Source: JAABVY01 sp964496505
Lineage (GTDB): Bacteria; Zixibacteria; MSB-5A5; JAABVY01
DNA: 64,000 nt
Direction: 5' to 3'
Assembly: GCA_964496505.1 (NCBI GenBank)
Contig: CAZBZV010000003.1
Coordinates: 36,688 to 100,687, forward strand
The notes under the pieces were generated by a model, which saw nothing but the letters and a program-made list of their open reading frames with translations, made no database searches and was not told the DNA's origin. Position numbers and translations under genes: made by a program. This document shows positions 1 through 7,203 of this stretch, one piece after another (position 1 is the stretch's first letter; every line of letters starts with the position of its first letter).

Positions 1-273
1 ATAAATCGATTCTTTCTCATCCTGAACCAGATGTCCCTCATCGATAAATTTCTGCAGATTTTTGCGTCCTGTCTCATAGACAATTTCAGAATACGGATCG
101 GTATCCTCGGGCAGGTCTATTTCCGGCTTATTTACATGCAAAAACGATATCGGATTCTCTCGTGCCATTTCACGCGCCTCCTCTGAAGACAGAACGTCAT
201 AAGGCGGGGAGGCTATTTTTGAGGCTTTTTCCTCTTTAGGCCTTAATCCAGGGAATGCTTTTACAGTAATCAT
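1..273 (-). CDS. DUF1015 family protein, N-terminal part (runs off left edge)
   Basis: Reading leftwards from the ATG at 273-271, the frame stays open to the window edge and gives 91 residues. It starts MITVKAFPGLRPKEEKA and contains SPPYDVLSSEEAREMA, NPISFLHVNKPE and a later VQDE segment. This is the characteristic N-terminal pattern of the DUF1015 (COG4198) family, whose members usually have about 400 residues. The family is cytoplasmic and its reaction is not established, so no function is claimed. The gene is divergent from the polyamine cluster, and the 178-base space between them must hold promoters for both. Family call is firm; role unknown. Confidence 0.85.
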   Translation of the reverse strand, partial: MITVKAFPGLRPKEEKASKIASPPYDVLSSEEAREMARENPISFLHVNKPEIDLPEDTDPYSEIVYETGRKNLQKFIDEGHLVQDEKESIY

Positions 274-331
274 AACGTCCTCGACGGGTTCAAATTAGCT
301 TTTTGATCGCAGTCATGCGTTTTAATTTAGA

Positions 332-351
332 CGGAAATTTAAGAATTTCCG
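332..351. other. 8-bp perfect inverted repeat between divergent genes
   Basis: CGGAAATT (332-339), loop TAAG, AATTTCCG (344-351). There is no following T-run, so it is not an obvious terminator. Its position between two divergently transcribed genes would suit an operator, but no regulator is indicated. Confidence 0.35.
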
Positions 352-451
352 GGCAAATTGCAAGTGATAAGTTTCTCGAATTACCTCAAATAGCTGTTGA
401 ATTTTCCCTGCAAAAACTATATTTTCCGTTTACGAATTTGGAGGGATTAAG

Positions 452-1003
452 ATGGATGATATGACTCCCAAGAAGCTGTTTTTGACAAAGGGCGTGGGAA
501 TTCACAGGGAGAAACTGAACTCGTTCGAGCTGGCCTTGAGAAATGCCAGTATTGCCAAGTATAATCTGGTTACTGTTTCTTCCATATTTCCCCCTCATGC
601 CAAAATAATTACCAAAAAAGAAGGTCTCAAACTCCTCAGCCCCGGTCAAATAGTATTTACCGTCATGAGCAAAAACGCTACAAACGAACCCAACCGCCTG
701 ATTTCTGCATCGGTGGGAATTGCAATACCACAGGACCGCAAGCAGTACGGTTACCTTTCCGAGCATCATGCTTACGGCTGGACCGGACATCATGCCGGCG
801 AATACGCCGAGGATATGGCGGTGGATATGCTTGCTACCACACTGGGGCTGGCAATCAACCTGGACAAAAGCTGGGACGAAAATAAGGAGATCTGGAAAGT
901 CCAGGGCAAGGTTATCCGCACCCGCAATATAACCCAATCGGCCAAGGGTCATAAAGACGGCCTATGGACCACGGTTGTGGCGGCAGCCATTTTAATAATG
1001 TAA
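452..1003 (+). CDS. pdaD: Pyruvoyl-dependent arginine decarboxylase
   Basis: Converts arginine to agmatine and CO2 using a self-made pyruvoyl group, the first step of agmatine-route polyamine synthesis. The 183-residue product has the family's usual length. The self-cleavage site is visible as TVSSIFPP, with Ser43-Ser44 the predicted cut that leaves a pyruvoyl-capped large chain. The core SPGQIVFTVMSKNATNEP and the C-terminal GHKDGLWTTVVAAAI are also typical. GGAGGG at 440-445 lies six bases before the ATG. It heads a cluster with a deoxyhypusine-synthase-like gene (35 bases on) and an agmatinase gene. Pyruvoyl enzymes of this family are best known from archaea and some bacterial lineages. 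Very likely correct; substrate specificity is inferred from family and neighbours. Confidence 0.93.
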   Translation: MDDMTPKKLFLTKGVGIHREKLNSFELALRNASIAKYNLVTVSSIFPPHAKIITKKEGLKLLSPGQIVFTVMSKNATNEPNRLISASVGIAIPQDRKQYGYLSEHHAYGWTGHHAGEYAEDMAVDMLATTLGLAINLDKSWDENKEIWKVQGKVIRTRNITQSAKGHKDGLWTTVVAAAILIM

Positions 1004-1038
1004 CTGCTTAATCGCAATTTTTGTCAGGAGTATTAATT

Positions 1039-2076
1039 TTGGAGGATTTTCTCTCGAAGCCGACCACACCATTTCAGATCGATAAATCCTCCGATGTTGC
1101 CTCGCTTTTGAACGATATGAAACATATATCATTTCAGGGACGGACTTTGGCTCAGGCATTTGCAGTATGGAAGAATATGCTGCGCGAGGATACGCTGATC
1201 TTTTTGGGTCTCTCCGGCGCTATGGTTCCGGCCGGAATGCGAGAGATTGTCGTCTACCTGATAAAAAACCGTTTCATCGACTGTCTCGTATCCACGGGCG
1301 CCAACCTCTTTCACGATGCTCACGAGTCGCTCGGGAATTACCATTATGTCGGCAGCTACCATGTCAATGACACGGAGCTTTTCGATAAGAAGGTCGACAG
1401 GATTTATGATACCTATGCCAATGAGAACGAATTCCGAAGGCTGGAACAGATGATCGACGACTGGGCCCATCAGAATCTCGATCTCTCGCGGGCTTACACA
1501 ACCCGCGAATTCTTCTACTTCTGGGGTAAATATTTGAACGGCATCAAGGAAGCTGACGGCATAATAACCTCAGCCTACGCAGCCGGAGTTCCAATATACT
1601 GCCCATCCATAGCGGACTCCTCATACGGGATTGCACTGGCGGAGAGATTCAAACGCGGCGGTAGGGTGGTCTTTTTTGATGTTATTGGAGATGTCGAAGA
1701 AACAGCTCTGTTGGCCGCGGAAGCTCCCCAGACCGGAGTCATCTATCTGGGCGGTGGCGTACCCAAGAATTTCATCCAGCAGGCGGAGGTAACCGCAACC
1801 ATCCATCTTGGCTTCGATTCTCCCGGCCATAAATTCGCGATCCAGATCACCACTGATGCTCCTCATTGGGGCGGCCTCTCCGGCTGTACATTTTCCGAAG
1901 CGGAATCCTGGGGCAAAATCAATGAAGAGGCTTTGACGGCGACATGCTATTGTGATGTGACCATCGCATTGCCGATAATTGCGACCGGACTTGCCCAGGA
2001 TGCCGAGGAGATAGCACAAAATCGTCACAAACCGGCCTTCGAACTGGGCAAAAAGCTGGAATTCAGTTTTAAATAA
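1039..2076 (+). CDS. Deoxyhypusine-synthase-like protein (probable homospermidine synthase or related aminobutyl transferase)
   Basis: Member of the deoxyhypusine synthase family, NAD-dependent enzymes that move an aminobutyl group from spermidine. Bacteria have no eIF5A to modify, and characterised bacterial homologues include homospermidine synthases. The product has 345 residues from the TTG at 1039. I chose this start because TCAGGAG (1024-1030) lies eight bases upstream; an in-frame TTG at 1021 has no such site. The catalytic-lysine segment SEAESWGKI is intact, with Lys293 matching the essential lysine of SWGKI in the eukaryotic enzyme. LGGGVPKNF is a conserved nucleotide-binding segment. 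The position between arginine decarboxylase and agmatinase genes argues for a polyamine role. The substrate is not decided: putrescine, spermidine or agmatine are possible. Confidence 0.85.
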   Translation: MEDFLSKPTTPFQIDKSSDVASLLNDMKHISFQGRTLAQAFAVWKNMLREDTLIFLGLSGAMVPAGMREIVVYLIKNRFIDCLVSTGANLFHDAHESLGNYHYVGSYHVNDTELFDKKVDRIYDTYANENEFRRLEQMIDDWAHQNLDLSRAYTTREFFYFWGKYLNGIKEADGIITSAYAAGVPIYCPSIADSSYGIALAERFKRGGRVVFFDVIGDVEETALLAAEAPQTGVIYLGGGVPKNFIQQAEVTATIHLGFDSPGHKFAIQITTDAPHWGGLSGCTFSEAESWGKINEEALTATCYCDVTIALPIIATGLAQDAEEIAQNRHKPAFELGKKLEFSFK

Positions 2077-2090
2077 GCAAGGGACTTCAG

Positions 2091-2972
2091 ATGAGTTTCA
2101 CGGGGAAAGCATACAATTTTCTGGGACTCGATAGAGAAGAATCGGATTGCGGAAATTCCCGCTTTGTAATCATGCCGGTTCCTTACGAGCAAACCACGAC
2201 CTACCGAAAAGGCGCCTGCAATGGGCCTCATGCTATACTCTCTGCATCACGCGAAGTAGAGCTTTTTGACGATGAGCTTGAGGTTGAACCTTATCTTGAG
2301 GGTATTCATACCCTGGATGAGCTGGAAATAACTGCCGAAGGCCCGGAAAAAATGACAGAGAAGATTCATGATGCCGCCGGTGCAATTATTGACAATGAAA
2401 AAATGATCTGCATGCTGGGCGGCGAGCATTCGATTTCAACCGGTCTTGTGAGGGCGTATAAAGATAAATACCACGACCTTTCTGTATTACAGCTCGATGC
2501 TCATGCTGATTTACGTGAATCCTATCAGGGCAACCGCTTCTCCCATGCCTGCGTTATGAAGCGAATCAGGGGTATTATCAAACAGACTGTGGGTATTGGA
2601 ATTCGAAATATATCGAAAGAGGAATTTGATCTGATTCAAAAAGAAAAAATCCCGATAATATCGGCGGCTGATATGCATGAGTCGTCAGCATGGATGACCA
2701 AAGCCCTGGACCATTTAAGCGACAATGTCTATCTTACGATCGACCTCGACTTCTTCGATCCCTCCATAATGCCCGCGGTGGGTACTCCCGAGCCGGGCGG
2801 CGCTTTATGGTACCCCACTCTGGAATTTTTGCGAAAACTGACGATTTCAAAGAAAATCGTAGGCCTTGATGTGGTTGAACTCGCTCCCCTGCCTGTAAAT
2901 AATGTCTCCGAATTTACAGCCGCAAAGCTGATCTATAAGCTAATCGGCTACATTAGCAAATTTCAACGGTAA
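2091..2972 (+). CDS. speB: Agmatinase / ureohydrolase family protein
   Basis: Predicted to hydrolyse agmatine to putrescine and urea with a binuclear manganese centre. The 293-residue protein is normal length and shows all three ureohydrolase metal motifs: GGEHSIS, DAHADLRE and DLDFFDP. FVIMPVPYEQTTTYRKG near the N-terminus and the GTPEPGG segment are typical of bacterial agmatinases. The gene starts 14 bases after the deoxyhypusine-synthase-like gene and closes the cluster. Because that gene lies between decarboxylase and ureohydrolase, the substrate could instead be an aminobutyl- or aminopropyl-agmatine, as known for N1-aminopropylagmatine ureohydrolase in Thermus. The fold and chemistry are secure; the exact guanidino substrate is not. 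Confidence 0.9.
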   Translation: MSFTGKAYNFLGLDREESDCGNSRFVIMPVPYEQTTTYRKGACNGPHAILSASREVELFDDELEVEPYLEGIHTLDELEITAEGPEKMTEKIHDAAGAIIDNEKMICMLGGEHSISTGLVRAYKDKYHDLSVLQLDAHADLRESYQGNRFSHACVMKRIRGIIKQTVGIGIRNISKEEFDLIQKEKIPIISAADMHESSAWMTKALDHLSDNVYLTIDLDFFDPSIMPAVGTPEPGGALWYPTLEFLRKLTISKKIVGLDVVELAPLPVNNVSEFTAAKLIYKLIGYISKFQR

Positions 2973-2987
2973 CCGGTATTGTCTCTG

Positions 2988-3232
2988 ACATTCCCACAGA
3001 TTCTTCACTTCGTTCAGAATGACAGATATTGTATGGGTGCCCCATCCCGTCAGGCCGATTTATCGGCATGTAAGGGGTGGGATATTATAAACAGTATAGC
3101 CCACCGACTTATGAGGAATGTTGAAAAAGTCAGGCACCGTCATTCCGAGGGAGTCCCGCAGAAGGCAAAGACGACCGAAGAATCTTTCACGATTTCAACA
3201 GATTCTTCGCTTCGCCCAGAATGGCAGGATGT
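2988..3232. repeat. Cluster of dispersed intergenic repeat units
   Basis: The 263-base space between speB and the DUF302 gene carries no credible gene. It holds two copies of a short unit, CAGATTCTTCACTTCGTTCA at 2998-3017 and CAGATTCTTCGCTTCGCCCA at about 3199-3218, each followed by GAATG. Between them, 3035-3083 begins GGGTGCCCCATCCCG and ends AAGGGGTGGGAT, a palindromic unit found again at 25834, 28472 and 50687. An 88-codon open frame here is a translation of these repeats and is not a gene. Confidence 0.7.
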
Positions 3233-3235
3233 GAT

Positions 3236-3739
3236 TTACTTATAAATCGTCGTGAACATCTGCTCCTGCTCTTCGGCCACCTTTTTCATGACCTCTTCGA
3301 TCACACCGCCAAAAAGCTTGCTCATCAGTCCCACATTCATCCCGGCAATATAAACTCTGCCGTCCTCTGTCTCATACACACTCACCCGGCAGGGCATCAT
3401 AGCCGAGATCTTCTTCCTGCCGTCAGCCTTAAGTATCTCCTCGGCATGCTCAGGCTTGCAAATGGAAAAGACCTTCATCCTGCCGATATCCTGCTTGCCC
3501 TCATCCAGAAGGCTCTTCTGAATATTATAGACCTTCGAGACAGTCCAGCCATTTGCCACAGCCGCTTCCTGTATCTGAGTAACTGTCTCATCAAATTCGA
3601 GCTTACTCTCATTAACTTCGATCATCATACGCGGCATAGAAAATGCAATCGCGAAACCTGTCAGGGCGATACCCAGGATCAAGCCGCCTATGAAAAATGA
3701 TATTTTATAACCTTTGGTTTGGTTTTTATCTTCAGCCAT
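3236..3739 (-). CDS. DUF302 family protein with N-terminal membrane anchor
   Basis: A 167-residue protein with a basic N-terminus and one hydrophobic segment at about residues 13-33, followed by a DUF302 domain. Visible family traits are DETVTQIQEAAVANGW, the segment around KVFSICKPEHAEEIL, and MPCRVSVYETEDGRVYI. The domain is widespread, with no agreed reaction. GGAG stands upstream of the ATG on the minus strand. The gene lies 20 bases downstream of the MalK-type ATPase gene on the same strand, so the two may be co-transcribed. The predicted location is the cytoplasmic membrane with the domain probably outside. Family call good; function unknown. Confidence 0.8.
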   Translation of the reverse strand: MAEDKNQTKGYKISFFIGGLILGIALTGFAIAFSMPRMMIEVNESKLEFDETVTQIQEAAVANGWTVSKVYNIQKSLLDEGKQDIGRMKVFSICKPEHAEEILKADGRKKISAMMPCRVSVYETEDGRVYIAGMNVGLMSKLFGGVIEEVMKKVAEEQEQMFTTIYK

Positions 3740-3759
3740 TTACAACTCCATCTATGAAA

Positions 3760-4845
3760 TTACAGAATTCTTTTCTCATTTTTTTGGTCAAACAGCAGGC
3801 AGTCTCCGGGGTTCACGAAAAGCTCCATTTTTTCGCCCTCCGAAGACGGCGCCGCCTTGCCGCTCTTGACACGGATCTCGCTTTCACCCAGACGGCCGAA
3901 GACCACATGCCTGTCGCCTGCGAATTCGGTGTGGAGAATCTTGGCCTGAACTGCGAAATCATCCTCGCTCTGACGCTCGTAAAATATATTTTCCGGACGG
4001 ATTCCAATGACAATAGCATCCGTATTTTTAACCTCTAATGCCTCCTGCCATCTATCGACCATGGGGATTTTTGAATTTCTGCTAATAAGGATTTTATCAT
4101 CGTTCGTAATTCGGGCTTCCAGTAAATTGATTTTGGGACTTCCCACAAAAGATGCGGTGAAAATATTCTGGGGCTGATCATAGATTTCCTCGGGAGTTCC
4201 GATCTGCTGAATCCGGCCCTCATTTAAAATTGCGATTCTATCCCCCAATGAAAGCGCCTCCTCCTGATCGTGAGTAACGTAAACCATAGTGGCCTCGAGG
4301 GTTCTTTGCAAACGAGAAATCTCGGCCCGTGTAGAAACCCGCAGCTTTGCATCCAGATTGGATAATGGTTCATCGAAAAGAAAAACGCTCGGATCGCGAA
4401 CCAGCGCCCGTCCCAGCGCCACGCGCTGCCTTTGCCCGCCTGATAGAGTGCGCGGCTTACGTTCCAGAAGCTCGGTCAGTCCCAGGAGCGAAGCCTGCTT
4501 TTCAACAATTCCCCTGATTTTTTCTGCGGGCACTTTTTTCACCTTGAGAGGAAAGGCCAGGTTATCATAAATAGTCATGTGAGGATATAAGGCATAATTC
4601 TGAAAAACCATGGCCACATTACGATCCTTGGGAGCGATGTTGTTTATAACACGTCCGTCGATCACAATCTCCCCCTCATCCATATATTCCAGCCCTGCAA
4701 TCAACCTCAGAATTGTAGATTTTCCGCAACCCGACGGTCCCAAAAGCACAAAGAGCTCACCGTCATGAATGCTCAAATTCAAATCCTCGACAACCACTGT
4801 CCTGCCGAATGATTTGTAAACGGATTTAAATTCCAGACCGGCCAT
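3760..4845 (-). CDS. MalK/UgpC-type sugar ABC transporter ATP-binding protein (orphan)
   Basis: Energises a carbohydrate importer of the CUT1 type. The 361-residue length and order fit MalK/MsmK/UgpC: Walker A GPSGCGKS (36-43), Q-loop Gln82, signature LSGGQ (134-138), Walker B FLFDEP with Asp158-Glu159, switch His192, then a regulatory TOBE region from about 230 to the end. No permease or binding-protein gene is adjacent, so it probably serves transporters encoded elsewhere, as known for shared ATPases such as MsmK. It is divergent from the phosphohexomutase gene, which fits a sugar-uptake context. The start gives the expected N-terminus MAGLEFKSVYKSFG. The substrate cannot be read from sequence. 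Confidence 0.92.
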   Translation of the reverse strand: MAGLEFKSVYKSFGRTVVVEDLNLSIHDGELFVLLGPSGCGKSTILRLIAGLEYMDEGEIVIDGRVINNIAPKDRNVAMVFQNYALYPHMTIYDNLAFPLKVKKVPAEKIRGIVEKQASLLGLTELLERKPRTLSGGQRQRVALGRALVRDPSVFLFDEPLSNLDAKLRVSTRAEISRLQRTLEATMVYVTHDQEEALSLGDRIAILNEGRIQQIGTPEEIYDQPQNIFTASFVGSPKINLLEARITNDDKILISRNSKIPMVDRWQEALEVKNTDAIVIGIRPENIFYERQSEDDFAVQAKILHTEFAGDRHVVFGRLGESEIRVKSGKAAPSSEGEKMELFVNPGDCLLFDQKNEKRIL

Positions 4846-4858
4846 GTCCCTAAAAAAG

Positions 4859-4879
4859 TTGAAAAAAATTCTTTTTCAA
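4859..4879. promoter_or_regulatory. AT-rich palindrome in divergent promoter region
   Basis: TTGAAAAA (4859-4866) and TTTTTCAA (4872-4879) surround AATTC, just upstream of the ATPase gene and 92 bases before the phosphohexomutase gene. It could be an operator for either gene. It is short and A/T-rich, so chance is possible. Confidence 0.3.
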
Positions 4880-4971
4880 GAACAATCAGCCCCAAACAAT
4901 CTTTTTTATTTTGCAAAAGGTGTTTCTTTTTTTATATCTACAGGAAATCGAGTTGAACAGAAAGGGAAATC

Positions 4972-6312
4972 ATGGCAGTTATCAGGGACGAGATATTCAA
5001 AGCATATGATGTAAGGGGTGTTTATGGTGATGATTTAACCGATGAGATCGCCTATTTATTCGGGCGAGGTCTGGTGCAATATCTGGGGGCTTCCAATGTC
5101 GCTGTCGGTTATGACATGCGCAAATCCTCCCCCTCGCTGGCGGAAAATATGATCCGTGGAATTACCGACCAGGGCGCAAATGCGGCCGATCTGGGCGAAA
5201 TCTCGACCGACAGCTTGTATTTTGCTGTGGGCAAATTCGGCTATCCGGCCGGAGTTATGATCACCGCCTCGCATAACCCCCCCGCGTATAACGGCTTCAA
5301 GGTCTGTCGCGAGAATGCCATACCGCTTTCAGGCGATCAAGGCTTGGGCCAGATTCGCGATTTGATGAAACGCGGTTTTAGGGATGTCAGCCATAAGGGC
5401 AAGGTTACCCAACGGGATATTCGAGAGGAATTCAGCAAACATGTACTCTCATTTATTGATGCCGATAAAATCAAGCCGTTTAAGATCGTTATAGACGCCG
5501 GCAACGGCATGGGAGGAAGGATCTTGCCGCCGGTATTCGAGAAGCTGCCCTGCGAGGTTGTGCCGATGTATTTCGAGCCTGACGGCACTTTTCCCAATCA
5601 TCCCGCCAATCCAATTGAGCCCGAGAATATCAAGGATTTACAGGAAAAAGTACAGGAAATCGGGGCTTTTCTGGGAGTCGCTTTTGACGGCGATGCCGAC
5701 CGGATGTTCCTGATCGACGAAAATTCTCGCCCAATGGGCGGGGATATGGTCACGGCTATGGTGGCAAAAAATCTGCTCAAAAAAGAACCCGGTGCGACGA
5801 TTATATACAACCTGATCTGCTCCAAAACAGTCCCGGAAACAATCGAAAAACATGGCGGCAAGCCTATCCGCACAAAAGTTGGACATGCCCTGATAAAACC
5901 GATAATGCGTGAGCATGATGCAGTCTTCGGCGGAGAACATTCCGGGCATTTTTACTTCCGCAGTAATTATTTTGCCGATTCCGGTATTATCGCCCTTCTG
6001 GTTGTGCTGGAGCTTCTCTCGGCAGAGGACAAATCGCTGTCCAAACTTGTTTCGGAAATCGATCCCTATGTCCGTTCAGGCGAAATCAACAGTCGTGTGG
6101 ATGATATACCTGCCAAATTGCAGGAATTGAAGGAGCATTACAGTGATCTGGAAATCGATGAGCTGGATGGTATTACGGTTGACGGTGGCGATTTCTGGTT
6201 CAATGTCCGCCCCTCCAATACAGAACCGCTTCTGCGCCTTAATCTGGAGGCCGACAACGAGGAAATCCTGAGAAAGAAGACTGATGAGGTTCTCGAATTA
6301 ATCCGAAGTTAG
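4972..6312 (+). CDS. Phosphomannomutase/phosphoglucomutase
   Basis: Interconverts hexose 1- and 6-phosphates, supplying sugar nucleotides for surface polysaccharide. The 446-residue protein has the four domains of the alpha-D-phosphohexomutase family: FKAYDVRG at the N-terminus; active-site loop TASHNPPAYNGFK with phosphoserine Ser100; magnesium loop DGDADR (Asp239, Asp241, Asp243); substrate loop GEHSGH (321-326); and phosphate-binding RPSNTEP near the C-terminus. The length matches ManB/AlgC-type dual-specificity enzymes. AAAGGGA precedes the ATG. No neighbour fixes mannose against glucose use, though the exopolysaccharide cluster at 34.7-45.9 kb would need it. Family certain, sugar preference uncertain. 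Confidence 0.93.
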   Translation: MAVIRDEIFKAYDVRGVYGDDLTDEIAYLFGRGLVQYLGASNVAVGYDMRKSSPSLAENMIRGITDQGANAADLGEISTDSLYFAVGKFGYPAGVMITASHNPPAYNGFKVCRENAIPLSGDQGLGQIRDLMKRGFRDVSHKGKVTQRDIREEFSKHVLSFIDADKIKPFKIVIDAGNGMGGRILPPVFEKLPCEVVPMYFEPDGTFPNHPANPIEPENIKDLQEKVQEIGAFLGVAFDGDADRMFLIDENSRPMGGDMVTAMVAKNLLKKEPGATIIYNLICSKTVPETIEKHGGKPIRTKVGHALIKPIMREHDAVFGGEHSGHFYFRSNYFADSGIIALLVVLELLSAEDKSLSKLVSEIDPYVRSGEINSRVDDIPAKLQELKEHYSDLEIDELDGITVDGGDFWFNVRPSNTEPLLRLNLEADNEEILRKKTDEVLELIRS

Positions 6313-6368
6313 TGAAGAGATTAGCTGTTTCTGCCGATTAGATAATAGAATATAAAAATGGCAGGGAA

Positions 6369-7115
6369 ATGGCTGATAAGACTTTCAGAATTTTAATTGT
6401 TGATGATGATGAAAACCTCCTGAGGCTTCTTAGTGAGACTCTTGAGACAATCGGTTACACCGCTCTCAGCGCCACCGATGGTTTACGGGCAATCCAGATG
6501 GTAAAGTCGGAAAAAGTCGACCTCGTAATTGCCGATATCAGTATGCCCGAGATGGACGGCCTTCAACTTCTGCAGCAAATAAAAGAATATAATCAGGATA
6601 TACCGGTTCTTCTGATCACCGGCGTCAATATGAATAATATCAAGGACCGGGTTTATCAGTATGGCGCCGACGCATTTCTGGACAAACCATTCAGAATCTC
6701 GCGAATCGAGCAGCTTCTGGACAGGCTGCTGACGCAAAAAGGCAACCGCGCCAAGGTGCTGGTGGTCGATGATAACAAGGAATTCCGGGAGCAGTTTGCG
6801 GGCCAGCTCGAGGAACTGGGATTTCGTGTAATAGAAGCCTCGGACGGCGGCGAAGCTCTGGAAAAGCTTTCCAGGGATCATATCGATTCGGTCGTGGCAG
6901 ACTATCGTATGCCCGATATCGACGGCCTTGAACTTGCCCGGCGTCTCAAAAACGATGCGCCATTTACCCATGTCATAATAGTGTCAGGGCAGGTCTTGAG
7001 CCCCGAGGATCAAGTACAATTGAATGAATCGGCTGATGCTTTTCTTTCCAAACCATTCAGACTGGATCAAATCCAGAAAATGCTGAACAATTTCATCTAT
7101 TCCGGCCGCCGCTAA
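6369..7115 (+). CDS. Tandem double-receiver response regulator without output domain
   Basis: The 248 residues consist of two CheY-like receiver domains and nothing else. Domain 1 (about 6-120) has acidic DDD at 12-14, phospho-acceptor Asp56 in IADISMPEMDG, Thr84 and Lys106. Domain 2 (about 128-243) has Asp134-Asp135, phospho-acceptor Asp178 in VADYRMPDIDG, Ser206 and Lys228. Both look competent for phosphorylation. With no DNA-binding or enzymatic part, it probably works by protein contact or as a phosphate sink/relay. No histidine kinase gene is nearby; the chemotaxis receptor and PAS-LuxR regulator lie 40 kb away. It sits between the phosphohexomutase and aconitase genes, which gives no clear pathway. 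Confidence 0.9.
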   Translation: MADKTFRILIVDDDENLLRLLSETLETIGYTALSATDGLRAIQMVKSEKVDLVIADISMPEMDGLQLLQQIKEYNQDIPVLLITGVNMNNIKDRVYQYGADAFLDKPFRISRIEQLLDRLLTQKGNRAKVLVVDDNKEFREQFAGQLEELGFRVIEASDGGEALEKLSRDHIDSVVADYRMPDIDGLELARRLKNDAPFTHVIIVSGQVLSPEDQVQLNESADAFLSKPFRLDQIQKMLNNFIYSGRR

Positions 7116-7144
7116 GCCCCCGGATAATTTACCCAGCAAATCAT

Positions 7145-7172
7145 TTGACTTTTATTCCTCCGCAGTTAAATT
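7145..7172 (+). promoter_or_regulatory. Predicted promoter of aconitase gene
   Basis: TTGACT (7145-7150), 16-base spacer, TAAATT (7167-7172), in the 88-base gap before the aconitase gene. A strong Shine-Dalgarno GGAGGA follows at 7195-7200. It resembles a housekeeping sigma-70-type promoter and is a prediction only. Confidence 0.45.
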
Positions 7173-7203
7173 ACTCTGTTTAAGACAAACGCACGGAGGA
7201 AAA

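Noticed and set aside
2979..3245. 88-codon plus-strand open frame after speB
   Set aside because: It is a translation of dispersed intergenic repeats, with no ribosome site or recognisable family.
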